Shown here: in pieces, positions 22,021-28,907 of the stretch | Layout: every line of letters starts with the position of its first letter | Position numbering within the stretch: the stretch's first letter is position 1 | Position numbers and translations under genes: made by a program | Assembly: GCA_903842025.1 (NCBI GenBank) | Contig: CAIMKX010000035.1 | Span: 1-36,251, forward strand | Reading direction: 5' to 3' | DNA: 36,251 nucleotides | Source of the DNA: an uncultured bacterium | GTDB taxonomy: Bacteria; Patescibacteriota; Minisyncoccia; Phycocordibacterales; PALSA-1337 | Notes under the pieces: generated by a model | Told to the model about the DNA's origin: nothing | Seen by the model: only the letters and a program-made list of their open reading frames with translations | Database searches by the model: none

Positions 22021-23020
22021 TTACACATCATCAACCCACGACACGTTCGGTTTAGGAGCACTAAAACCTGGAATATCGATAATTTTGATTTGCCACCCGT
22101 GTGTGATCACCACCAGACTATCCTTCCCAAGCTCCCTGACCGGCAACTCCCCATATTTGGGAAGCTCCGGCTGTTTCTCAATAACATCCGTGGGAAACGG
22201 AGTCAAAAGAAATGCCCGTTGAGGATAGAATCCATGACTGCCGTAGCCGACGATCTGACCTTTGTCGTTGATCGAGATCGCTATTTCAATATTCCAATCG
22301 GAGTTTTTGAAGATGAGATCATTGAGATCCGTCATCACTCCGCCGGAATACAGGAAGCCGTGAGCGATTCCCCGCTCAGAATCGATTATGGCTTGACCGA
22401 CTATTTGGCCGGACATGTTGATGCCGTAGGCTATCGAGGAGTACTTGCCTAGACTACCCAAGTTGGCCATCGTGCCATTCGAATACAGAAAGGTGTGCAA
22501 GACCTCGTCACCCTTCAAGGTTGAATTCCCCACAATGTCACCATTGTTGTTGATCTTATAAGCTGCGCTGTAAATTCCGCCCAAGGTGCCCAGATCTTTC
22601 ATTGAGCCATTGGAATAGAAAAACGCATGCCCATCGCTTTGACCCTTGATGTTCGAAATCCCGACCATTTGCCCGGAGTCATTGATACTGAACGCAATGC
22701 TGGAATTCCCTCCCAAAGTCCCGATATCCTTCATGGCGCCGTTCCAATACATCGAAGCACGGTTGTGACCAACGTAGAAACTAGTGCAAGCCATTTGTCC
22801 GTGGATATTTATCGCGTACGGCTCGAAGCTTGAGCCGATGTCTTTCATTGTCCCGTTGGAATACAGGAAAGCGTGCGAGACCTTATCGCCTACAATATTG
22901 GCCATACCAACGATATCGCCGAAGGCATTAATGTCATTGCCCACTCCGTAAGTGCCGCCGAAGGTTCCGACGTCTTTCATTGTTCCGTTTGAATAAACGT
23001 AAGCGTGTACATTATTTCTT
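22021..23020 (-). pseudogene. HAF-repeat region, 5' part of the split lipase gene, lacking its own start
   Basis: This frame has six HAF-type repeats of about 50 residues (HAFLYSNGTMKDLGTLGG pattern, followed each time by IN..G.IVG), then a short linker and the start of a hydrolase domain (SLVVITHGWQIKIIDIPGF). HAF repeats occur in exported proteins. The frame has no convincing start: it opens right behind the stop of a tiny upstream ORF and the only in-frame start is a TTG at 23070 within that ORF, in another frame. A signal peptide in this frame is missing. At the other end a duplicated GT dinucleotide (near 22022-22025) shifts the frame; removing it would give WVDDVKVIQGYLDN. I read it as a decaying 5'-truncated gene. 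Confidence 0.78.
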
Positions 23021-23143
23021 TTACATCTTCTCCGCCCAATCGGTCCAGGCGGTGAAAGCTTGGGCCACAAGGACGCAGGGCAGGATGACGAAGCCGCAGG
23101 CCACCCAGAGGATCCGAAACAGGGCTTTTTGGATCAGTGCCAT
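23021..23143 (-). CDS. 40-aa hydrophobic peptide ORF
   Basis: MALIQKALFRILWVACGFVI begins a single hydrophobic helix with a basic N-terminus and an AQA motif resembling a signal-peptidase site, followed by FTAWTDWAEKM. Its ATG overlaps the stop of the 47-aa ORF upstream by 10 nt, so translation is coupled. It may be a genuine mini membrane protein, or the lost signal peptide of the HAF-lipase gene that now reads out of frame. Confidence 0.5.
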   Translation of the reverse strand: MALIQKALFRILWVACGFVILPCVLVAQAFTAWTDWAEKM

Positions 23144-23277
23144 ATGAGTATTTTGATGATCCCGAACATCGAGAGGATCTTCAAGATGATTATTTCCACG
23201 ATTATCAGGAGAATTCCGCCGCCGGCCAGACATTCCACAAAAAAGCCGATCATTTCCTTATTGGGCGATTTGTCCAT
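23134..23277 (-). CDS. 47-aa membrane peptide ORF
   Basis: MDKSPNKEMIGFFVECLAGG opens a product with a long hydrophobic stretch (GILLIIVEIIILKIL then FGIIKILIW). It starts 17 nt after the acyltransferase stop; a perfect AAAGGAGGTGA lies over that stop codon, but 19 nt from this ATG, which is far for a ribosome site. Probably in an operon with the acyltransferase. Function unknown. Confidence 0.5.
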   Translation of the reverse strand: MDKSPNKEMIGFFVECLAGGGILLIIVEIIILKILSMFGIIKILIWH

Positions 23278-23294
23278 GAATGCAGATTACAATA

Positions 23295-24002
23295 TCACCT
23301 CCTTTCATACAACCCCTCAACCTCCTTATGGAAAGTTTCGGTGATTTTCTTGACGGAATTGTTCCGGTCGATCCGCAGGGGCTTGCCGACGTTGACGGTG
23401 AGATCCCTCCACCAATAATTGCGGCGGCCGAGGCGGAAGGAGACCGGTATAGCCGGCACCCCCGTCTCCTTGACCAGCACGGCCGCGCCGTTCTTGAACT
23501 GGCCGATGCCGCCGGAAGCGTTGATCTTGCCTTCCGGATAGATGACAATATTACCCTCGGCTTTGACGATCTCGCGGGCCTTTTTCAAATTCCTGTCAAT
23601 GCCCAAACCGGGCACGATCGTAAAGACGCCGAAGAGAGAGTAGACGAAATCGATGATGCCGATCGATGCCAGGAAATTGAGCGAAGTCCATTCGAACTTG
23701 GTCACGGCCATGAAGCGCAGAGGCAGATGCGGCGTGATCGGCCCCAAAACCAGGCGGAAGACGAAGCTGTGGTAAAAATCGACGTGATTGGCGACGATCA
23801 CGAAAGGGCCGGAAAGCTGGCTGAAATTTTCCCGGCCGCGGATCTCCAGGCGGTAGAAGAAATTGTAGACAAGATGGATGATCGGCCAGGTGGCGTACTG
23901 GGTCAGCCTGGCGAATTCATTGACGATCCTCTGCTGGCTGATCTGCCGGCCCTCGATCGGCAGGTCGAACGAATCGGCGATGTTATCTACGATTGCAGAC
24001 AT
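23295..24002 (-). CDS. PlsC-like lysophospholipid acyltransferase family protein
   Basis: The 235-aa product has the acyltransferase blocks: block I ANHVDFYHS (the family has NHxxxxD; here the last Asp is Ser), block II region GVFTIVPGLGIDRNLKKAREI, block III NIVIYPEGKINASGG and block IV AIPVSFRLG. PlsC proteins acylate lysophosphatidate in phospholipid synthesis. The altered block I could change activity or specificity. Hydrophobic N-terminal segment WPIIHLVYNFFY may associate with the membrane. Two tiny membrane ORFs follow on the same strand. Confidence 0.85.
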   Translation of the reverse strand: MSAIVDNIADSFDLPIEGRQISQQRIVNEFARLTQYATWPIIHLVYNFFYRLEIRGRENFSQLSGPFVIVANHVDFYHSFVFRLVLGPITPHLPLRFMAVTKFEWTSLNFLASIGIIDFVYSLFGVFTIVPGLGIDRNLKKAREIVKAEGNIVIYPEGKINASGGIGQFKNGAAVLVKETGVPAIPVSFRLGRRNYWWRDLTVNVGKPLRIDRNNSVKKITETFHKEVEGLYERR

Positions 24003-24052
24003 TTGAAGTGATCATTATGGCGATAATTCGGATTGCTCAATATTGTAACATG

Positions 24053-24084
24053 AAAAAGCGTCCCGATGTCCATCGGGACGCTTT
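24053..24084 (-). terminator. Terminator of the MFS gene
   Basis: A 14-bp perfect stem (AAAGCGTCCCGATG / CATCGGGACGCTTT, loop TC or GA) followed on the minus strand by further T residues. Confidence 0.9.
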
Positions 24085-24087
24085 GTT

Positions 24088-25281
24088 CTAACTCGAATTA
24101 TGCTCACCATTTTTCATAACGAGCATTGCACCTACGATAAGCAGGCTACCGGATACTATCCAGGCTACTGATATGCCGAAGCATTGCGCAATGATACCGC
24201 TGGCCAGAAGCCCGAATGCCCCTCCTATATGGGGCGCAATTGCACAGAATGAGGATATGGTCGCCCGCTCCGCTGAAGGTATTCTTTTTTGTAAATACCC
24301 ATCAGCAAGAGGAGGATATGTTCCGCGTCCCATTTCATGCAAGAAGAAAAACAACAGAATCATCGGAGTCTTGGAAACTGTTGCCGCAATTATTACAACA
24401 ATGCCGATTATGATCTGTATCCTTAGAATCAATACTTTTTCTCTTCCAAGAATTGATGAGTACCGAATTATTAGAGCTCCTAGAGCAGACGAACCCAAAA
24501 TTGCGGCGAATATCCATCCCAGCCAATATTCGTGAACTTGATGTCCCTTGAAATACGGTTGCCAATACATGTTCAGAGCCTGGATAGAAAATATTTGCAC
24601 AAACGTGGTCAGTAAGATAAATCTCACTGCTTTATCATTCATGCCATATTTTACGCTCGTGACAGTAATATCCTTCATTTTTTGAAGACCATTTTTCCAT
24701 GAAATGGAAACTCGGACAAAATAATCTTCTCGCATGACGGTTTGGGCAAATATCGTGAGAATAGCCAGACCGATTCCCCCGGCAATCCAGGGATAAGCCG
24801 GATTGTATAGAGAAATATACGAGCCGATTATCGCGCCGCCACAACCGCCAATTTGGCAAGCAACATTTTCTTTAGCGAATATTTTGGTGACGTCACCTTG
24901 ATAATCGATGTATTTGAGGCTGTCATACAGCCAGGCTCTGAAAGCTCCGCTTCGAAAAGTCGAACCGATCGCTCCGATAATTTCTGCCAATATGAATCCA
25001 GACAGTGTGTTCGAGCCGCCATAAGCAAACATGCTAAGTGACATGAGAGCGCAGGCGACAATGAAGGATCTTTTCCTGCCGAAGATATCGGCAAAGGCTC
25101 CAGTCGGTATCTCACAGACGAAGAGCGTAAAGAAGTAACAGGCGTTGACCATGTTGACCTCGAAGAGGTTGAGACCGTGCTTCATCAGGAACGTGACGTA
25201 GATCGCGCTGATGAATGATAACCCGACGGCGTTATAGAGCGCCGAGAGGACGATGTACTGACGGATAATTCTGTCTTGCAT
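24088..25281 (-). CDS. MFS transporter
   Basis: A 397-aa major facilitator with about 12 hydrophobic helices. The loop 2-3 signature is present as GAFADIFGRKRS (about residues 63-74) after CEIPTG, and a weaker repeat follows in the second half around IRYSSILGREK. FLHEMGRGTYPPLADGYLQKRIP is the loop before the last helices. This layout (EIPTGAFAD-x-FGRK) is common in the unnamed drug-efflux-like branch. Substrate unknown. TTGACA is visible upstream (plus-strand 25304-25315 region), but no clear -10 box. Confidence 0.9.
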   Translation of the reverse strand: MQDRIIRQYIVLSALYNAVGLSFISAIYVTFLMKHGLNLFEVNMVNACYFFTLFVCEIPTGAFADIFGRKRSFIVACALMSLSMFAYGGSNTLSGFILAEIIGAIGSTFRSGAFRAWLYDSLKYIDYQGDVTKIFAKENVACQIGGCGGAIIGSYISLYNPAYPWIAGGIGLAILTIFAQTVMREDYFVRVSISWKNGLQKMKDITVTSVKYGMNDKAVRFILLTTFVQIFSIQALNMYWQPYFKGHQVHEYWLGWIFAAILGSSALGALIIRYSSILGREKVLILRIQIIIGIVVIIAATVSKTPMILLFFFLHEMGRGTYPPLADGYLQKRIPSAERATISSFCAIAPHIGGAFGLLASGIIAQCFGISVAWIVSGSLLIVGAMLVMKNGEHNSS

Positions 25282-25345
25282 AAACTTTCTTCTTTCTTTT
25301 TATATTTTGTCAACGAACCAATTTCCCTGGATTACCGGCGTGATA

Positions 25346-25377
25346 AAAAATCCCGCTTTCGTCCAGTCGGGATTTTT
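25346..25377. terminator. Bidirectional hairpin terminator
   Basis: AAAAATCCCG / CGGGATTTTT with a 12-nt loop; A-run and T-run on the two sides. Confidence 0.8.
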
Positions 25378-25456
25378 CTAGTGATTTACCCGCAATAAGA
25401 AGAGATTAAGTAAATATGAGGATGTTAGAAATATCACGATTGGACGCAAACAAAAT

Positions 25457-25570
25457 ATGTCTGCAAATCTGAGCCACGGCCATATAGCCACCGAGGAATT
25501 TGGTGGAAACGGGCCACGTATTCGTGATATTAATGCAAGAATGCATGGGGATATAGTAGCAATTAAATAG
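25457..25570 (+). CDS. Possible 37-aa peptide ORF
   Basis: An ATG-started frame on the plus strand, MSANLSHGHIATEEFGGNGP followed by a RIRDINARMHGDIVAIK end, ends 8 nt inside the 3' end of the convergent fusion gene. There is no clear promoter or ribosome site. It is listed because small peptide substrates would be expected near graspetide-type maturation domains; it may be chance. Confidence 0.2.
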   Translation: MSANLSHGHIATEEFGGNGPRIRDINARMHGDIVAIK

Positions 25571-26363
25571 TGAGTATGTCAACTGCCAGCGGATATTTCT
25601 TGAGAAGTTCGTTAAACCTTTCATATGTCGGTTCGCAACCATAAATCTGGACAAATAACGCAGCAAAATCTTTTTGTGAAGAAGTGGATTTCAGTCCTTT
25701 TATGAGATCGAGCAATTTCTGTTTTCCAAATTCATTTACTAATATATGGACGACAAATCCAGATTCATCATAGACTCCCTTTCCTCCGTCTTCATAGAAA
25801 TCAAGAAATTTCTTGAAGCGATCTATCGGACGCTTCTCACCATTTTGTCCCGAAGTATATATGGCAACCCCCTCACAAAGCCAGATCGGTTTATTTTGAC
25901 CATCACAAAGAATCCGATAAAATGCGTGACTAATTTCATGTTTCAGTAATGAATAGTATTTCTCTGCTGAATATTTATGATTGCTCTCAGCATCAAAATT
26001 GTTCCGATCATATCCCTTCAAGGATGTCTGAAGAGACCAAAGAAATGCCGGGTACTCCTGCCGAAGAAAATCAATTTCTTGTTCGTCGTAGCCGACTGTC
26101 TGCTCTGCTATAGGCACGGGGTTTTCTGGACGCCTGTACCATATGCTTTTTATTTCCTCGACATTGAACAAAAAATCCAGTCTTCCTGAAGAGACCTCGA
26201 TGCCATCTACCGTTTCAAGGATACAAAGATCCATTCGATCCTCAAACAATGTGTTTATATCGATTCGAATGATTTTTTGGGCCAAATCTCTCAAATAGGA
26301 AACGACCCGGTCGACGCCCGGCTCGTTCTTATTACTCAAAATCAATATGTACTGTTTTTTCAT
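25563..26363 (-). CDS. MvdD-like pre-ATP-grasp domain fused to an HExxH (peptidase MA-like) domain
   Basis: Residues 1-115 look like the N-terminal domain of graspetide (microviridin-type) ATP-grasp ligases: YILILSNKNEPGVDRVVSYL, IDINTLF, and IKSIWYRRPENP (WYRRP at 75-79) with a following DFLRQEYPAFLWSLQTSL helix. The ATP-grasp part is absent. Instead, residues 125-266 resemble gluzincin metallopeptidases of the peptidase MA type: YYSLLKHEISHAFYRI (HEISH at 142-146) and PIWLCEGVAIY (Glu of CEG as third zinc ligand), then FVVHILVNEFGKQKLLDLIKG. The start is ATG 26363; an in-frame TTG at 26396 is less likely. I know of no family with this join, so it may be a chimera by deletion or a new domain architecture. 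Confidence 0.7.
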   Translation of the reverse strand: MKKQYILILSNKNEPGVDRVVSYLRDLAQKIIRIDINTLFEDRMDLCILETVDGIEVSSGRLDFLFNVEEIKSIWYRRPENPVPIAEQTVGYDEQEIDFLRQEYPAFLWSLQTSLKGYDRNNFDAESNHKYSAEKYYSLLKHEISHAFYRILCDGQNKPIWLCEGVAIYTSGQNGEKRPIDRFKKFLDFYEDGGKGVYDESGFVVHILVNEFGKQKLLDLIKGLKSTSSQKDFAALFVQIYGCEPTYERFNELLKKYPLAVDILTI

Positions 26364-26419
26364 GATTACACCATTCTTATATTTGTTGTTTTTCAATGTT
26401 TCTTGATATATAGTGTATC

Positions 26420-26432
26420 TATAAATACATTA
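26420..26432 (+). promoter_or_regulatory. -10 box, leaderless
   Basis: TATAAA, six bases (tacatt), ATG 26432. Confidence 0.5.
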
Positions 26433-27082
26433 TGTCAACAGAACTGACAAAATCAAAATTGCTCGCCCTAAGCAGAGGCTCAAAGTGGGCAGTCGGCATA
26501 AAGCTTCTAAGAAGTGAATTAGGGAAAAAGCGGCATAGCTCTGAAAGAAGATTCTTGCTTCTTAATTTAGCAGCATTTCTATATCACAACAGCTTTACGA
26601 AAAATCGATACGGGATAAATAAAAATAATGATTTAAAGGAAGCAATCAAGATTTGCCGAGATATCATCAAAGACAACAAAAACTTGAGTTCCACAAACAT
26701 GCTTGATCTTATGAACGCCAGATTCTTTCTTGCGCAAATTCTGGCGGCTAGCGGGGATGTTAACGCTATTAAACTCGCAAAAGACAGCTTTGATATGCAA
26801 AAAAACTCTGTCTCTGCAAATAGGTTAGCCAATGTCTATGAAATGCTTGGAAATAAAAAAATGGCTGAGAAGTATTACCTCGAACATGAAAAGATCGCCG
26901 CCAAAAATAGAGAGGATATGCTTTATGTATACCTAAGCATGTATATATATTACATCGATTCTAAAAGTCCCGAAAAAGCCCAGCGCTATTTGAATATGAT
27001 CGAGAAGAACAAAAGCCATCTTTCATATAAGCAGGTTAAAAAAATATTGGCTGACTACGGTATGAAGCGTAGCCAGCCATAA
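26432..27082 (+). CDS. TPR-like helical-repeat protein
   Basis: A 216-aa soluble, all-helical, Lys-rich protein. Degenerate TPR units can be seen: MNARFFLAQILAASGDVNAI (about 93-112), SANRLANVYEMLGNKKMAEKY (about 128-148) and YVYLSMYIYYIDSKSPEKAQ. TPRs mediate protein-protein contact. No catalytic domain. It is divergent from the pre-ATP-grasp/peptidase fusion gene with 68 bp between, which could mean common control. Partner unknown. Confidence 0.65.
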   Translation: MSTELTKSKLLALSRGSKWAVGIKLLRSELGKKRHSSERRFLLLNLAAFLYHNSFTKNRYGINKNNDLKEAIKICRDIIKDNKNLSSTNMLDLMNARFFLAQILAASGDVNAIKLAKDSFDMQKNSVSANRLANVYEMLGNKKMAEKYYLEHEKIAAKNREDMLYVYLSMYIYYIDSKSPEKAQRYLNMIEKNKSHLSYKQVKKILADYGMKRSQP

Positions 27083-27306
27083 TCCAGCAATGAACAGACT
27101 TAGTCTGTCTCGTAATCCGGAACGCCATTACCCGGAGGACTGGCGGTCTGACCCATGTACGTGCGATCATCGCCATAGTCTATGAAATATAAGCGGGTAC
27201 GTCAAGCAGTTTTAATATGCGGTCTAATCTTAATTCAAATCTAGCTTTATCGCGCCATACCCTGTCCTATTATCAGTTTTCAAAACTTCCCAAGTATCTC
27301 CTTTAA
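27083..27306. other. Intergenic, no feature recognised
   Basis: A 224-nt stretch between the TPR-like gene and the HEPN promoter. I see no frame, tRNA or terminator with a T-run. Confidence 0.4.
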
Positions 27307-27322
27307 TGGTATCATTTAACCA
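27307..27322 (+). promoter_or_regulatory. HEPN-MNT promoter, leaderless
   Basis: TGgTATCAT, six bases (ttaacc), ATG. Confidence 0.6.
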
Positions 27323-27708
27323 TGGATGAAGTTGTAAAATACTGGCTTGAAACATCTATGCACGACCATGCGACCATGGATGTTTTATTTAAAAATGCAA
27401 GATATTCAGATGCATTATTTTTTGGTCATATTGTACTGGAAAAGGTCTTGAAAGCACTGGTCGTAAAAAGTTCAAAGAATCACGCTCCGTTTACTCACGA
27501 CTTAGCTCAATTACAACACTTATCGGGGATCGATTTGACCGAAGATGAAATTAACCTATTAGACGAAGTAAATGATTTTAATATTAGAGCTAGATATCCC
27601 GAAAGAAAATTGGAATTTTACAAACAATGCACAAAGGAATTTACGGAGAAATATGTTGTTAGGATTAATAATCTTTATGAAAAACTATGCAATATAACGA
27701 AATCATAA
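27322..27708 (+). CDS. HEPN domain protein
   Basis: The 128-aa product is an all-helical HEPN protein of the type paired with minimal nucleotidyltransferases: YWLETSMHDHATMDVLFKNARYSDALFFGHIVLEKVLKALVV, then HAPFTHDLAQLQ and NIRARYPERK. HEPN toxins often have an R-x4-6-H ribonuclease motif; I see only the RARYP form without a matching His, so it may belong to the non-RNase group. It overlaps the MNT gene by 22 nt, the usual toxin-antitoxin arrangement, in which the MNT partner AMPylates or binds HEPN. Confidence 0.88.
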   Translation: MDEVVKYWLETSMHDHATMDVLFKNARYSDALFFGHIVLEKVLKALVVKSSKNHAPFTHDLAQLQHLSGIDLTEDEINLLDEVNDFNIRARYPERKLEFYKQCTKEFTEKYVVRINNLYEKLCNITKS

Positions 27709-27998
27709 ATATCGTCAAGAAATACGCCGAAAATCTAACAAAATTTGGTGTTTCTTTCGATGCGATATATCTTTTCGGTTCATATGCAAAAGGCAAACCG
27801 CACACAGGAAGCGACATAGATGTTGCAGTCGTATCTCCATTCCTAGAAACGAAATATAATGAAGGACGATTCTTGCTATGGAAATTACGCCGCGGAATTG
27901 ATCTCCGAATTGAGCCGCATGGATTTACTCCTGATGATTGGTCAGACCTGAATCCTATGGTAAATGAGATCAAAAAAACAGGCCTGCAGATTGCCTAG
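27687..27998 (+). CDS. Minimal nucleotidyltransferase (MNT)
   Basis: A 103-aa single-domain nucleotidyltransferase. The motif IYLFGSYAKGKPHTGSDIDVAVV (residues about 27-49) holds the GSxAxG loop and the two catalytic Asp; a third acidic residue is in GIDLRIEPHG. It forms a two-gene unit with the HEPN gene. In characterised pairs the MNT is the antitoxin. Confidence 0.9.
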   Translation: MQYNEIINIVKKYAENLTKFGVSFDAIYLFGSYAKGKPHTGSDIDVAVVSPFLETKYNEGRFLLWKLRRGIDLRIEPHGFTPDDWSDLNPMVNEIKKTGLQIA

Positions 27999-28160
27999 GA
28001 TATTCCAAAAAATACTAAATTCGTCTCATCCACCCAACCGTCCACCATATTCCCTCCCTCCAATATCCCCACACTGGGTGACGCCATTTCCGGTGGCGCC
28101 CCTAGCGGAAGCAAATAACAAAACATTCTCCCCCAATATTACCTAATAACTGCGATTATT
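27999..28160. other. Intergenic, C-rich tract
   Basis: A strongly pyrimidine-rich stretch (28025-28075) with several CCC runs and a GGCGCCACCGG-like small hairpin (28075-28105). No gene or T-run seen. Confidence 0.4.
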
Positions 28161-28176
28161 TGATATCATACAGCTG
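28161..28176 (+). promoter_or_regulatory. GNAT promoter, leaderless, GTG start
   Basis: TGaTATCAT, six bases (acagct), GTG 28176, the same geometry as the ATG-started genes; this supports GTG as the start. Confidence 0.55.
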
Positions 28177-28697
28177 TGTCGTGCTATTCCCGTATTTCAA
28201 TACAATTTATGATAAAGCCAAAGAAGCAATTATCGATAGAAATTGTAAAAGATAAATCATCTGTTCTAGCTATCGCTAGAAGTCTGCCCCATTTTTTCAG
28301 CAATGAAGGGCTAGCATCAATGACTAAGGATTTAAAAACACACATACTTCGCGGTGCTTTTATGGATAATACATTGGTTGGTTTTGTAATATTGAGAAAA
28401 GCTGATATGAGATCATTGGAAATATCCTGGTTGGCAATATTGCCTTCTTACCAAAATCAGGGCATCGGTAAGAAATTGGTTAAAGAATCACTGAAATATT
28501 TCACTGACAAAAAATACATTGTATGTTATGTAAAAACATTGGCTGAAACCGCTAACGATGATGGCTATGCAAAGACAAGAGCGTTTTACAAATCACTCGG
28601 CTTTCAGGCATTAGAAATCATCAACCCCTATCCAGGTTGGTCAGACGAAAATCCATGTCAAATTTTAGCAACGGCATTACCGTTGTCACAGAAATAA
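28176..28697 (+). CDS. GNAT-family N-acetyltransferase
   Basis: A 173-aa GNAT. The fold's elements are in order: LSIEIVKDKSSVLAIARSL, FMDNTLVGFVILRKADMRSLEISWLAILPSYQNQGIGKKLV with the acetyl-CoA loop QNQGIGKK (about residues 98-105), and the C-terminal ARAFYKSLGFQALE-like segment (TRAFYKSLGF). Substrate unknown. GTG 28176 is preferred from the promoter spacing; an in-frame ATG at 28209 is the alternative. Confidence 0.88.
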   Translation: MSCYSRISIQFMIKPKKQLSIEIVKDKSSVLAIARSLPHFFSNEGLASMTKDLKTHILRGAFMDNTLVGFVILRKADMRSLEISWLAILPSYQNQGIGKKLVKESLKYFTDKKYIVCYVKTLAETANDDGYAKTRAFYKSLGFQALEIINPYPGWSDENPCQILATALPLSQK

Positions 28698-28728
28698 TTA
28701 AAAAAGTGGCACTCCTATGAATGCCACT
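28698..28728 (-). terminator. Terminator of the double radical SAM operon
   Basis: On the minus strand AGTGGCA / TGCCACT with a 10-nt loop and a T6 run, directly after the 51-aa peptide gene. Confidence 0.8.
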
Positions 28729-28751
28729 CGTGAACACAAGACCTGTCACAT

Positions 28752-28907
28752 CTATGTTCCAGTCTGTTGCCGGGACGAATCGGTCGGTTTTGCCTCGACA
28801 ACATTTGAGTCTTTCGACTCAGTTTTCTCAGCTTTTTTGACCGGTTTTGTCTTGACACAGATTTCGGTGATCTTGTCACCGTCAAGAACTGCTTTACATT
28901 TTGACAT
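28752..28907 (-). CDS. 51-aa Lys-rich peptide coupled to a radical SAM gene
   Basis: MSKCKAVLDGDKITEICVKT followed by a Lys/Glu/Ser-rich tail (KPVKKAEKTESKDSNVVEAK then PTDSSRQQTGT). Its ATG lies 14 nt inside the upstream radical SAM gene and has a ribosome site (AAAGGTG, 5-6 nt away), so it is translationally coupled; a terminator follows. Two Cys (4 and 17). It could be the substrate of the two upstream enzymes, or a small binding protein: the N-terminus also faintly recalls CooT-like metal-binding peptides. Confidence 0.6.
   Translation of the reverse strand: MSKCKAVLDGDKITEICVKTKPVKKAEKTESKDSNVVEAKPTDSSRQQTGT

Noticed and set aside
23280-24011. Long plus-strand frame (243 codons) opposite the acyltransferase
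   Set aside because: It is antisense to a gene with clear PlsC motifs; GC-rich codons make such shadow frames likely.
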